From: Phycisphaerae bacterium
Lineage (GTDB): Bacteria; Planctomycetota; Phycisphaerae; Sedimentisphaerales; Anaerobacaceae
Assembly (NCBI GenBank): GCA_028714255.1
Contig: JAQTMR010000016.1
Coordinates: 1-45,870 of the forward strand
Reading direction: 5' to 3'
DNA: 45,870 nt
In this document: positions 34,731 through 44,105 of the stretch, one piece after another
How positions within the stretch are numbered: the stretch's first letter is position 1
Layout: every line of letters starts with the position of its first letter
Translations under genes and position numbers: made by a program
Notes under the pieces: model-generated
Databases searched by the model: none
What the model was told of the DNA's origin: nothing
Seen by the model: the letters and a program-made list of their open reading frames with translations, nothing else

Positions 34731-35957
34731 TTAGCTTGCCTGAACAGGCCCAATTGAAACCTGTGTGAAATCGCCAAGATTGAATTGTTTTATAAGCGAA
34801 TGAACATCGTCAATGGTAACAGCTTTTATGGCGCTGATGTCCTCTTCAACGGTGCGATACTGCTGTAAATATGTCCAGTTAAAACCCAAATCAATCAGCC
34901 GACCCATCGGCAGTTCGTTCTTTATCACCAAGGCACTCAATATTTTGTTTTTCGCTGTTTTCATTTCCTCTTTGGTTACGCCGCTGCCGGCGAGATTCTC
35001 GAAAATACCCTTAACGGTATCGAGCACTTTGCTGACGTTTTCACTGCAGCAGCTGATATAACTGCAAAATATTCCTGTGCCGTCCATAGCTCCGAACTGC
35101 ATCACCGCCGCTTCTGCCAGGGCCTTGTCAACCAGTTCCCAGAAAAACTTCGACCCGACACTATCGCCGACGATAGTTGCCAGCAGTGTGGCGGCAAATC
35201 TTCTCTGGTCATGGGCCGCTACCGCCGGGGACATCAGGCATATATGCTCACGGGCCAGATTTGATTTTTCAATTCGTTCCTTCTTTTTGCTGCCCTGCGA
35301 ATCTTCCAGCTTTCTGGATGCAGGCTGCTTTTGCCACTTTTCGCATGCGCTTTCGACAATGCTACTAATTTGCTCCCAGTCGAAGTTGCCCGCAACGGCC
35401 GCTGTCATATTGTTCGGCGCGTAGCGGCCGGCAAAATAGTCCCGCATCTGTTCGGCCGTCAGGTTAGTGATACTTTCTTCACTACCCAGGACACTGTTGC
35501 CGCAGGGATGGCCGTCAAAATGCAGCGTCCTGCATCTGTCCATCACGTCAAAGTTGGGCAGGTCCTTATACATCGCGATTTCTTCTTTAATTACGTTTTT
35601 CTCGATATCGAAATCTTCATTTCTCAGCGCCGGCCGCATCAGCTCTGTCCATAATTTCGTTACCTCGACTAAATACTCCGGCAAAATGGCTGCATAAAAA
35701 ACAGTATTTTCTTCACTGGTAAAGGCGTTGAATTCCGCCCCTGCCCTGTCAAACGCTTCGCTGACTTCGAACGTGCTTAGCTTTTCAGTGCCTTTGAAGA
35801 GCATATGTTCGAGGAAATGTGACACGCCGTTTATTTGATTTGTTTCGTCTCTGGAACCGGTTTTGACGAAAAAGCCTACCGCCGCTGATTTGGCAGATTT
35901 ATTGACCTCGCCGATAACAGCCAGTCCGTTCGCTAATATCTTCTTCTTAAATTCCAT
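34731..35957 (-). CDS. M16 peptidase, catalytic subunit
   Basis: This 408-residue protein carries the inverted zinc motif HFLEH (H47, E50, H51) of the insulinase/mitochondrial processing peptidase family, together with the later Glu in a VIKEEIAMYKD segment, so it should bind zinc and cleave peptides. It has the two-domain length of an M16B half-enzyme. The RGLxY-type pair expected in its second domain is absent (KFFWELVDKALAEAAVM at that place). The gene is 8 bases after its paralogue, which lacks the zinc motif but keeps the R/Y pair, so the two most likely form a heterodimer. No signal peptide is visible. Confidence 0.93.
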   Translation of the reverse strand: MEFKKKILANGLAVIGEVNKSAKSAAVGFFVKTGSRDETNQINGVSHFLEHMLFKGTEKLSTFEVSEAFDRAGAEFNAFTSEENTVFYAAILPEYLVEVTKLWTELMRPALRNEDFDIEKNVIKEEIAMYKDLPNFDVMDRCRTLHFDGHPCGNSVLGSEESITNLTAEQMRDYFAGRYAPNNMTAAVAGNFDWEQISSIVESACEKWQKQPASRKLEDSQGSKKKERIEKSNLAREHICLMSPAVAAHDQRRFAATLLATIVGDSVGSKFFWELVDKALAEAAVMQFGAMDGTGIFCSYISCCSENVSKVLDTVKGIFENLAGSGVTKEEMKTAKNKILSALVIKNELPMGRLIDLGFNWTYLQQYRTVEEDISAIKAVTIDDVHSLIKQFNLGDFTQVSIGPVQAS

Positions 35958-35965
35958 ATTTTGCT

Positions 35966-37195
35966 TTACTTAACTTTTACTTCTTTCGGGCCTATTGTCA
36001 CCACCGTAAAATCTTCGAACCGCTCACGCCGCAGAAATTCCAGAACCGAGTCAACGGTAGTTTGTTCTATTTTATTTTTAATCTCCTCCAGGCTCCGTAC
36101 CCTGCCCAGTATATAGTAGTCACCCCCAATTCCGCCGGCTCTGCTGGCCGAGGATTCACTTTGCAAAACCAGCGCGCTTTTAAGCCCGACCTTGGCACGT
36201 TCGATTTCGTCTTCGCTGATTCCGTCGGCGAGCCGATTGAATTCAGCGGTTATTACATCGAGCGTTTCCTGACTCTTATCCGGCGTTGTACCCGCATAGC
36301 AGGCAATACCTGCCGCCTCTTTCAAGCTGTGATACGAAGCCCTGATTGCGTAGCACAGGCCCCGTTTTTCTCTTACCTCTGTAAATAGTCTCGCGCTCAT
36401 TCCGCCTGAAAGAACCGATACCGCAACCCTCGCATTGTAGTAGTCTTCATCAGTCGGCTTGACCGTCTCGGTCATCAGGCCGATATGTACCTGCGCGCCG
36501 TCATTGTGCAGATGGGTATAGCCCGGCTTGTTCTGCACGATAGCAACGTCCTGCTGAGAACCATTTTTCGCGTTGGAAAACAGACTTTCCATTTGCGCAA
36601 CGACAGCATCGAAATCATATTTGCCCGCGACCGCGAAAATTGTCTGCGGCAGATTAAAATCGTCATTTATGATTTGTTTGGTTTTCTCTGTCGTGAGGGT
36701 TTTTAATTCCGCAATTTCGCCCAGCGTGCTGCGTCCCAAAGGACTCGGATAGAATTTCTCCCGCAGCTTCAACATAACCTTGTGCCGGGGGTCATCGTCC
36801 AAAGCGAGCACGCCGTCGATTGCCAATTGTTTCGCTAATTCGAATTGTTCATCTTTCAGACCGGCTCGCAGAATTACATCGGCATATAATTTTATAGCTT
36901 CGGCGAGATTGCCCGCTTCCAGAACAGCCCCGATGGTTATATGAGAACTGCCGACCGAACCGGAGCGATGCAGGCCGAGGCCGTCAAGAGCGTCGCTAAG
37001 TTCTCTGGTGTTTTTGTCGCCTGCTCCTCTGAAAATCCAGTCAACAATGACACTACCGGCCCCGCAGCAGCCCTGCGGAAGCCTGGCCGCTCCTGCCGGC
37101 AGCATAAAGTCGAACGCTACCGAGCCGACCGCTTCCATCGGCTCACCAAGAACGACCATTCCGTTCTTTAAGATATGTTTATCGAGTCTTTCCAT
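35966..37195 (-). CDS. M16 peptidase, non-catalytic partner subunit
   Basis: The 409-residue protein is a paralogue of the gene that follows it. At the place of HxxEH it reads VIVDW (about residue 49-53), so it cannot bind zinc. It keeps the R/Y pair in EKRGLCYAI (near residue 280), which in known heterodimeric M16B enzymes helps hold the substrate in the partner's active site. Length and fold are otherwise normal. It precedes the catalytic subunit by 8 bases. Loss of the zinc site is an established feature of partner subunits, so this is not a dying gene. Confidence 0.9.
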   Translation of the reverse strand: MERLDKHILKNGMVVLGEPMEAVGSVAFDFMLPAGAARLPQGCCGAGSVIVDWIFRGAGDKNTRELSDALDGLGLHRSGSVGSSHITIGAVLEAGNLAEAIKLYADVILRAGLKDEQFELAKQLAIDGVLALDDDPRHKVMLKLREKFYPSPLGRSTLGEIAELKTLTTEKTKQIINDDFNLPQTIFAVAGKYDFDAVVAQMESLFSNAKNGSQQDVAIVQNKPGYTHLHNDGAQVHIGLMTETVKPTDEDYYNARVAVSVLSGGMSARLFTEVREKRGLCYAIRASYHSLKEAAGIACYAGTTPDKSQETLDVITAEFNRLADGISEDEIERAKVGLKSALVLQSESSASRAGGIGGDYYILGRVRSLEEIKNKIEQTTVDSVLEFLRRERFEDFTVVTIGPKEVKVK

Positions 37196-37283
37196 CGTTG
37201 TCAGCTCTTATAAATTACGTGAAAAAGTGATTCTACCAGTAAAAGATTATATTTTCAAAGGAGTGTTTCAAAAAATCCTTGTG

Positions 37284-37595
37284 TTAATGAACCCCCAGCT
37301 CTTCTATTTGCTTCATTAAATTACGGTAAGTATCGGCAACAAGATAGGTAAATAAGATAGTAAACGCAATAACAATCACCGTAACGACAACTCTGGTAAT
37401 TATTTTATAACGCGGATTGAACCATACCATCGGCAGAGCAAAGGGGCCCAGCACGATTAGTGCAACTACAACAGCAGATGTGGAAAAATACCATTTAGAT
37501 TTGGATTTGCCGCCCTTTTCAAGAAACTCCCCGCAGTGACGGCACTTTATTGCCTCATCCTGAATTTCTTCCGCACAAAACGGACATTTTTTCAC
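37284..37595 (-). CDS. Zinc-ribbon membrane protein
   Basis: A small protein of 103 residues begins with a zinc ribbon ([20 protein letters not shown]; four cysteines) followed by a short basic linker and two membrane helices ([19 protein letters not shown] and [19 protein letters not shown]). Proteins with this layout are common and of unknown role; the ribbon may sense metal or bind protein or RNA. A homologous family is known as zinc-ribbon domain-containing proteins. It lies between smc and the M16 genes and appears to be transcribed alone or behind smc. Confidence 0.75.
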   Translation of the reverse strand: MKKCPFCAEEIQDEAIKCRHCGEFLEKGGKSKSKWYFSTSAVVVALIVLGPFALPMVWFNPRYKIITRVVVTVIVIAFTILFTYLVADTYRNLMKQIEELGVH

Positions 37596-37621
37596 AATTT
37601 ACCCTCTCGCAAAACTCAATA

Positions 37622-37663
37622 CGAGTCACGAGTCACGAGCGACGAGCGACGAGCGACGAACTA
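37622..37663. repeat. 7-bp tandem repeat at the end of smc
   Basis: Six heptamers follow in register: CGAGTCA, CGAGTCA, CGAGCGA, CGAGCGA, CGAGCGA, CGAACTA. The last unit contains the smc stop codon (minus strand). The period of seven bases is exact. Confidence 0.8.
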
Positions 37664-40600
37664 TGCCACCGCAGCGGTTTCTTCGTCAACCTGGTCGAAC
37701 CTGACGCTTATCTTCTTGCTCACACCTCTCGTCTGCATCGTTATGCCGAACAGCACCTCCGCAACACTCATCGTGCGCTTGGAGTGCGTGATTACCACAA
37801 ACTGTGATTCTTTTTGGAATTCCCGCAGCAGCATATTGAAACGCTCGTTGTTCGCCTCGTCCAGCGGGGCATCGACCTCATCGAGGAAACAGAAAGGCGA
37901 CGGCTTTGCCTTGAAAACCGAAAACAATAGTGCAATCGCCGTCAACGCCTTTTCGCCGCCGCTCAATAGGGATATGCCCATTGTTTCTTTGCCGGGCAGT
38001 TTCGCTATTACTTCTATTCCCGCTTCGAGTATATCTTCGGCGTCCTCAAGGACTATATCGGCTTTGCCACCGCCGAACAGCTTGCGGAAGACCTGCTGGA
38101 AGTGAGTCCTGATTAGCTCGAAAGTTTCTTTGAACTTTTCCCTGCTTTTCGTATTAAGATGGCCTATCAACTGCTGCAGTTGAGCTTTGCTCTTGTTCAA
38201 ATCCTCGACCTGAGCGCTTAAAAACTCATTTCGTTTTTCAAGCTCGTCCTGCTCAGTGATTGCATCCACATTTACGTTGCCCAACCGTTCAATTTTGCCC
38301 CGAAGCTGTGTTATTTCCTCTTTTACCTCGTCCCAGTTCACCTGGCTCTGCTCGTAATTTTCATAGGCGGCTGCCAAATCCATTTGCAGCTCATCGCGAA
38401 CCCGTTCAACAAGGTCCTCTGCCTTTACTTCCAACTGGCTCAATTCTATTTTAAGTGCGCTAATGGCAGACTCAACTTCGCTTTGCTCGGACCTTCTCTG
38501 GCGAAGCAATTGTTCCGTCCGGTTTCGCTCTTCGAGCAGTTCTTCCACTTTTTCCTGAAGCAGGGAGCTACTTTGCTGGTTTTTCTCTTTTTCAACAAAC
38601 AGCTCCGAGACCATCGCTTCGCTTTCGAGAATATCTCTCTGCGCCTGCTGTGATTGTTCGCTGCAGCTTTGTATTTCCGCCTGTGCCGTCTCGGCAGCCG
38701 TTTGGTTTTCCTGTATTTGGCTTTGCAGGCTCGCAATCGCCTGCTTCGATGCCTTGATTTGTTCGGCAATCTGCCCCAGAGCGACCCTTAAATCGGCAAA
38801 TCTGTCCGTTTGACTTTGCTGTTCAGCTTTCTGTTCGGCAAATCTTGCCTCAAGCTCTTCTATGTGTTTCGTCCGCTGGTTGTCAACCTCTTCGAGCTCC
38901 TGCAGTTTCTGTTTCGAGTCGTATTCTTTCTGCACGGACTGTGCAATCTGCGCCTCCAGCAGGCCGATTTCACTGGCGAGCAAAGGCTGCTCTTCGCTTA
39001 GCCGTTTTATATCCTGTTCGTAAATCGCCAGCTTCGAGCCTACCTGCATCTTTTCTGTGTTGGCCTCATAAACGGCGGTGCGCAGTTCCCTGCACAATTT
39101 AGTCAGATGTTCATTCGTGTGGGTACTCTTCTCGATTTGTCCCTCAAGTTCCGCAATCTCCGTCGAGACCGCAGCAATCATTTCATCCAACTGGCGAAGT
39201 CGGCTCTTTCGTGATATCAGGCCGGCAGCCTTTCCTAAAGGCCCGAGTCTTATCGCTCCGCCTGCGCTTAAAATTTCGCCCTTTAGGGTAACGAATTTAT
39301 AATCGCCGCTGATTTTTCCAGCCAATTCTATCGCCGAGTCAATCGAGTCAACAACTATCGTTTTGCCGAGCAGCTTCCAGACTAATGGTGCGTATTTGCT
39401 TTCGCCTTTCACGAACTCGGCGAGCCTGCCTTTTATCTGCGGGAATCCCGACAAATCCTTTTTGTCCACAAACGGCTCTATTCTATCTGCGCTTATGAAA
39501 TTGACTCTGCCTTCGAGTTTTTCGATTGTTTCTTTATCAGCCAACAGTACGCTTGTGCTGCTGATTACCAGTGCGTCGGTTATGCCTTCGAGCGATGCTT
39601 CGACCGCATTGGCGTATTCGACGTCGGCTGCTATTGTCTCAGCGAGTATCCCCTGCACGTAACCGAATTTATCACGGTTTTGCAGAATGTTTTTAACCGC
39701 GTTATTAAGGCCTTCGCGCCTTGCTTCCATATCCGTTAATACCGACAATTCGCTGTTCAGTGCGCTGCGCTCTTCTTTTTTCTGTGCCAGCTTTTTGCTA
39801 TCTGCCGTAATCAGGCTGTTGGTTTCTTCTGTTTGATTGTGCTTGGAGTCCAGACTCTGCTGCAATTCGCTCAGGACCTTATCGATATCAGCCATTCGGG
39901 CTGTGTGCTGTGCCTTTTCCGCGAAGAGTTTTTCGAGTTCCGCCCTGCTGGCCTCGGCTCTGCCGGACAAACGCTCTTTCTGGCTGGATAAATTACTGCG
40001 ATGAATGCAGATGCTCTGCACCTCGTTATGAAGCTGCGCCGTCCTTCGGACTATATCGACAACACCTGATTTTTCATCCTCGAGGTCCGCGTCGAGAGAG
40101 GCACATTCAGCATCTATTTCCTGGATTGTCTTTTGAAGCTGTTCTGCTTCGAGCTTTTTTTCTTCGAGCATTTTTTCGCCATTTGTCAGCTCGATTCCGT
40201 ATTGTTCCAAATCGGACTCGAAGAGATTTTTCTGCTCCTGCAGCTTTTCGATTCTTTTCTCAGCATCTTCTTTCCTTTGCTGCAGTTCCGCGATTCGGGT
40301 TTTTAGAAATTCAATCCGCTGCAAATTCTGCTCGATTTTGCTTTGCACGGCGACGAGGCAGTTGCCCGCATGGCTCAAATCATTTTCTGTTTCTATTATT
40401 CTCTGGCCCAATTCGCTTATTAGGGTGTCGTTTTTCGACACCTCGGCGACTACGCCTGCGAGCTGGTCTTCGAGCCGTCCAAGGCCGGTTCTTTTCTCCG
40501 CGTTTTGGGTGCGGTTCTTTGCGTATTCAGCGAGCGAGTAATTTACCTGCAGCTCTTTTAGTCTGCCGGAGTATTGAAGGTAGTTTCTGGCCTTGCCGGC

Positions 40601-41236
40601 CTGCAATTTTATGCTGCGAAGCTGTTTTTGCACTTCGCTTAAAATATCCGCAAGCCTAAGCAGGTTCTGCTCGGCGTATTCGAGTTTGCGAAGCGCCTCT
40701 TTCTTATGCGCCTTATATTTGCTTACCCCGGCCGCTTCTTCGAATATGGCCCTTCTCTCTGTTTTCGAGGAATTTAACAGCTGGCCTACCTGTCCCTGCT
40801 CGATAATCGAGTAGGCCTTTACGCCCACGCCGGTGTCCATAAATAATTCGCGAATGTCCTTCAGCCGGCAGATTTTGTTGTTTATACGGTATTCGCTTTC
40901 CCCGCTTTTATAAATCCTGCGCGTAATCTGCACCTGGTCGGTGTCGATTGGTAACTGCCTGCTGCCGGAGCCATCGGGATTTGACATAAACAGGCTCACT
41001 TCCGCCGAGCCCGCTGGTTTTCTGCTGCTGCTACCGCTGAATATCACGTCGGCCATTTGCTCGCTTCGAAGGCTCTTGACGCTTTGGTCACCAAGCACCC
41101 ACTTTACCGCATCGACTACGTTGCTTTTTCCGCAGCCGTTGGGTCCGACAATGGCGGTTATCGGCGAATCAAAGGTCAATTCTACCTTGTCGGCAAAGCT
41201 CTTAAAACCATCGAGAACGATTTTTTCAAGTCTCAT
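37661..41236 (-). CDS. smc: Chromosome segregation/condensation ATPase SMC
   Basis: SMC is the core ATPase of the condensin-like complex that organises and segregates chromosomes with ScpA and ScpB. The 1191-residue protein has Walker A GPNGCGKS (31-38), two long coiled coils (about 170-490 and 660-1000) around a hinge (about 500-660), and the C-terminal signature LLSGGEKALTAIALLF with Walker B FCFLDEVDAPLDEAN. The start was set at the ATG 41234-41236, which has GGGAG 5 bases before it and the family start MRLEKIVLDGFKSF. The longer frame to a GTG at 41308 adds 24 unrelated residues. The ScpA and ScpB genes are not in the window. Confidence 0.97.
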   Translation of the reverse strand: MRLEKIVLDGFKSFADKVELTFDSPITAIVGPNGCGKSNVVDAVKWVLGDQSVKSLRSEQMADVIFSGSSSRKPAGSAEVSLFMSNPDGSGSRQLPIDTDQVQITRRIYKSGESEYRINNKICRLKDIRELFMDTGVGVKAYSIIEQGQVGQLLNSSKTERRAIFEEAAGVSKYKAHKKEALRKLEYAEQNLLRLADILSEVQKQLRSIKLQAGKARNYLQYSGRLKELQVNYSLAEYAKNRTQNAEKRTGLGRLEDQLAGVVAEVSKNDTLISELGQRIIETENDLSHAGNCLVAVQSKIEQNLQRIEFLKTRIAELQQRKEDAEKRIEKLQEQKNLFESDLEQYGIELTNGEKMLEEKKLEAEQLQKTIQEIDAECASLDADLEDEKSGVVDIVRRTAQLHNEVQSICIHRSNLSSQKERLSGRAEASRAELEKLFAEKAQHTARMADIDKVLSELQQSLDSKHNQTEETNSLITADSKKLAQKKEERSALNSELSVLTDMEARREGLNNAVKNILQNRDKFGYVQGILAETIAADVEYANAVEASLEGITDALVISSTSVLLADKETIEKLEGRVNFISADRIEPFVDKKDLSGFPQIKGRLAEFVKGESKYAPLVWKLLGKTIVVDSIDSAIELAGKISGDYKFVTLKGEILSAGGAIRLGPLGKAAGLISRKSRLRQLDEMIAAVSTEIAELEGQIEKSTHTNEHLTKLCRELRTAVYEANTEKMQVGSKLAIYEQDIKRLSEEQPLLASEIGLLEAQIAQSVQKEYDSKQKLQELEEVDNQRTKHIEELEARFAEQKAEQQSQTDRFADLRVALGQIAEQIKASKQAIASLQSQIQENQTAAETAQAEIQSCSEQSQQAQRDILESEAMVSELFVEKEKNQQSSSLLQEKVEELLEERNRTEQLLRQRRSEQSEVESAISALKIELSQLEVKAEDLVERVRDELQMDLAAAYENYEQSQVNWDEVKEEITQLRGKIERLGNVNVDAITEQDELEKRNEFLSAQVEDLNKSKAQLQQLIGHLNTKSREKFKETFELIRTHFQQVFRKLFGGGKADIVLEDAEDILEAGIEVIAKLPGKETMGISLLSGGEKALTAIALLFSVFKAKPSPFCFLDEVDAPLDEANNERFNMLLREFQKESQFVVITHSKRTMSVAEVLFGITMQTRGVSKKISVRFDQVDEETAAVA

Positions 41237-41328
41237 TTTTCTCCCAACTCTTAGTTTCGGTAATTGATATTGCGCAGCCGCCCTACTCCATTTTTGGGCA
41301 ATACGCACTATTACTATCGGCCGATAAC

Positions 41329-42960
41329 CTATTTTCTCTTGATAATTAGGTCGATTTTTGGCATGGGTCCGGCCTTGAACTCAGCTTCCACCGCCGACTT
41401 TTCACACATCTGCTTCAAAAGGGTAATTGCTTCGGCATAAGAAACGTTTAATCCTCGACGCTCCTGCTCGCTTCTTTTAAGCGGCTCTTCACACAGTGTC
41501 TGGATAATGTCGCCAAGTTCAAATGAGCTCTTCAATTGAACCATTACATTGGGCCGTTTGGGGTGTTTGCGGATTATTGAAACATACCCCTGACCTGCCG
41601 GGGCATTTATTGTTATATTGCCGTCGGAAGATTGTATAAAGATATCCTTGTGGCAGTATATAGGAGCGCCGAATAATACGATTTGCGGCTGGCCGCTGCG
41701 TGAAACAAAAATCCCCTTGTGTTCGGTCTGCGTAATTCGCTCAAGATAAAAACTACTCGCAATCAGCTTTTGTGTTATCGAAATATCGTCTAATTTTCTT
41801 AGATTTTCGTATGCCGCCAATCTGATATCGAAATCAGCGTCCCGCAGTAAATTTCGCGATATCGCAATTGCATCGTTCCGGCTGGCTGATGTAGTAATAG
41901 CATCCAACGCCTCGATTCGATAGGCTGAATCTTTATCCGACGCTATTTCTCTAAGGGTATTCAACCCCTTGTCATTGCCCAGATTAAGAATGCATCTGGC
42001 TGCACCCAGACGCACCTTCTGCTGCGATGAATTCAGCAGCGCTGTCACCTTGCTGATACTTTCATTGCCTATGGCCTCGAGAGCCGTCTCAGCAGCAAGC
42101 TTGTCTTTTGAAACGGCCAGTTTTCTGACAAAATTGTTTATTCTCTCTTTTGTAACTTCAGGTGTTTCAGTAAGGTATATCGCCCTGACTATCGACGCAA
42201 ATCTTCGCTTTTGTTCTTTGTATGCGTCAGGTACTTTTAATTCAATCTGGCTGGGCGAAACCGCCCTGGCTATGCCGGTACCAAAGCGTCCGTTTAATTT
42301 GTTAGAAATAAGACTTGCGACTTTATAGTCCGGCTGACGAAGCCCAAGGTTCAGTTCGTACTCGTCGAGAACCCTTGCCCCGCCCAGGATATAACCCATC
42401 TTTTTATCCGTTTCCTCGGAAGTCAGGGTATCTATAAAGACAGGTCCTTTCGCTGTGGCGAGAACTTTCATAGCTAAACCGAACCCGCCTACTGCTTTAA
42501 GTTCAGCACCATACAACCAGCCTCCTTCCAGAGAGAGTGTTTGCGTGCCGGGCAAGGTAATCACCTTTACATCGAAATATTGGCCCCTCGGAACCGCTGT
42601 CGGCATAATCCCCTGAACCACTACCACCGCCGTATCGAGACTGTTAATAAGCTCGTTGATATCCACCTTATCTTCAGACAATTGCTGCAGGATATATTGT
42701 TTAAGATAGTCTCTAACCTGAGTCGGACATTCCCCGGAACCAGTTCCATTTAATCCGCCTACCAGGCCATACCCCTCGACTACGATTGATTCAAAGGGGG
42801 ACGCCTCAGTCAGTTCTCCTATTGTAGTGCCAAGTTTTATTTCCGACGTGAGGCCCTTTGGCTCTTTATCGACCACAGCCGGTTCACTGCAGCCGGCTGC
42901 CAAAAAAACAAAAAACAATACGCCTCTCAAGCAAGGCTGCTTTAAGTCATTAATATCCAT
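41329..42960 (-). CDS. FlgI-like (flagellar P-ring fold) lipoprotein with inserted HEAT repeats
   Basis: A lipoprotein signal (LFFVFLAAGC) precedes a region matching FlgI, the P-ring protein of the flagellar basal body: VVEGYGLVGGLNGTG (near 60-75), TLSLEGGWLYGAELKAVGG and GARVLDEYELNLGLRQPD, followed by GRFGTGIARAVSPSQIELKVP. Where FlgI continues, about 130 residues of short helical repeats appear (EALDAITTSASRNDAIAIS; LRDADFDIRLAAYENLRKL), typical of HEAT repeats. The C-terminus is a separate beta-rich domain. The protein is lipidated and isolated from flagellar genes, unlike FlgI, which is soluble in the periplasm. It lies 92 bases upstream of smc on the same strand. Function is unknown; a ring-forming envelope protein is a fair guess. 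Confidence 0.75.
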   Translation of the reverse strand: MDINDLKQPCLRGVLFFVFLAAGCSEPAVVDKEPKGLTSEIKLGTTIGELTEASPFESIVVEGYGLVGGLNGTGSGECPTQVRDYLKQYILQQLSEDKVDINELINSLDTAVVVVQGIMPTAVPRGQYFDVKVITLPGTQTLSLEGGWLYGAELKAVGGFGLAMKVLATAKGPVFIDTLTSEETDKKMGYILGGARVLDEYELNLGLRQPDYKVASLISNKLNGRFGTGIARAVSPSQIELKVPDAYKEQKRRFASIVRAIYLTETPEVTKERINNFVRKLAVSKDKLAAETALEAIGNESISKVTALLNSSQQKVRLGAARCILNLGNDKGLNTLREIASDKDSAYRIEALDAITTSASRNDAIAISRNLLRDADFDIRLAAYENLRKLDDISITQKLIASSFYLERITQTEHKGIFVSRSGQPQIVLFGAPIYCHKDIFIQSSDGNITINAPAGQGYVSIIRKHPKRPNVMVQLKSSFELGDIIQTLCEEPLKRSEQERRGLNVSYAEAITLLKQMCEKSAVEAEFKAGPMPKIDLIIKRK

Positions 42961-43113
42961 ATAGCAAAATCCCCAAAAAGGACTAAAACTGTTTCAAATA
43001 CTATGTTTTGCCGGATTTTTAGTCAAGCCCTATCTTGGTCGGTAAAGAAGGCAGGTATAATTAGTGGAATAGTCCGTTTGGCCTTTGGTGGTCAGCCGGT
43101 GTATGCCCAAATA

Positions 43114-43150
43114 AAAATGGCTGCGAGTGGTCAGCACTCACAGCCATTTT
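43114..43150 (-). terminator. Intrinsic terminator after the PEP-CTERM gene
   Basis: A perfect outer stem AAAATGGCTG / CAGCCATTTT and an inner GAGTG / CACTC pair form one long hairpin. On the minus strand it ends in ATTTTTATTT. It lies 26 bases beyond the stop of the PEP-CTERM gene. Confidence 0.8.
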
Positions 43151-43176
43151 ATAATTTGGTTTATCTGCGTTTTTTG

Positions 43177-43872
43177 TTACCGCTTGCGCTTTTTAATAAG
43201 AATCATACTGCCCAATCCAAGTAATGCCATCGTTGCAGGTTCAGGAACTGGAGTGTACTCATACGCAACAGTAATCATACCATCTGTCTGGCCCAGTGTG
43301 TACTGGCTCGGGCCAAAGCCGCCGGTCGTAGAGACAAAAGTCGAAACGCTTGTACTAAGCCAAATGTCAAAGTAAGTTCCTGCCCCTGTGAAAGAAGTCA
43401 GGACAGATGCGTTCGTGCTACTGGTTAAGCCGCTGTCGCTTCCCGTACCGCCGGCAACCGAAAAAGAGTCAGTACCCATATAGTCAGCATCTCCGTCATT
43501 GTCGGCGTCGACTGAACCTGAGCCCGTCTGCAACGGTACCACTGTAACAGCCAAAGTGCCGCTTAATGCGTCTATAGTAACCTCGGCTCCAATGCCTAAT
43601 GTCACAGTCGATGCAGAGCCTTCGTTGTCCCAATCAATTAGACCGGCGTAGGTGTCAGAGTCCAAAGTCAGAGTCACTGCCGTCAACGTACCCAGCGAAG
43701 GGTCGAATTTTGGCAACGAAACACCGGCCCATCCAGCCGCAGAACCGACATTGGTCGGCCCATACGAATCCGAATATGAAACTATCGCGGCATCAGCGGT
43801 GCCTATTAAGCTTAAGGCTACTACTAAAACTAATGTTAACATCCCCCCGACATTGTGTGTCTTTTTCATCAC
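43177..43872 (-). CDS. PEP-CTERM sorting domain surface protein
   Basis: A signal peptide (GGMLTLVLVVALSLIGTADAA) and a C-terminal sorting signal (VPEPATMALLGLGSMILI followed by KKRKR) frame a 175-residue body rich in Ser, Thr, Gly and Asp (TLTLDSDTYAGLIDWDNEGS). PEP-CTERM proteins are cut by an exosortase at the envelope, often when made for extracellular matrix or surface display. No exosortase gene is nearby. The body has a beta-sandwich look common to planctomycete PEP-CTERM proteins. Its promoter and terminator are both visible, so it is a single-gene transcript. Confidence 0.9.
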   Translation of the reverse strand: MMKKTHNVGGMLTLVLVVALSLIGTADAAIVSYSDSYGPTNVGSAAGWAGVSLPKFDPSLGTLTAVTLTLDSDTYAGLIDWDNEGSASTVTLGIGAEVTIDALSGTLAVTVVPLQTGSGSVDADNDGDADYMGTDSFSVAGGTGSDSGLTSSTNASVLTSFTGAGTYFDIWLSTSVSTFVSTTGGFGPSQYTLGQTDGMITVAYEYTPVPEPATMALLGLGSMILIKKRKR

Positions 43873-43931
43873 TATCCCCTAAAAAAATGAATTTGCTGTT
43901 TGGAATTCTCACCCCGTTTGACGATGACATT

Positions 43932-43960
43932 ATTATATCCGAAGACCTACCCCGGTTCAA
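43932..43960 (-). promoter_or_regulatory. Promoter of the PEP-CTERM gene
   Basis: On the minus strand TTGAAC (43955-43960) and a perfect TATAAT (43932-43937) are separated by 17 bases. The start predicted near 43925 gives a leader of about 53 bases with AGGGGA before the ATG at 43872. Confidence 0.75.
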
Positions 43961-44105
43961 GTTTTATCTGCCTAAAAGCCTGTTTTTTTTAGTTATTTGA
44001 CAGTATAAGGCCTATGAATAGTAATATTATAGGGCAAATCGGGGAAATTTTTTCGCTATTATGGATATGTTTTTGCAGAAAAATATGGAACCAAACAGCA
44101 TAGAA

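Noticed and set aside
41237-41308. A GTG start at 41308 for SMC
   Set aside because: The internal ATG has a GGGAG site and begins with the family's conserved start.
43599-44000. A 133-residue plus-strand frame opposite the PEP-CTERM gene
   Set aside because: It overlaps the certain gene and its promoter, and no motif or ribosome binding site supports it.
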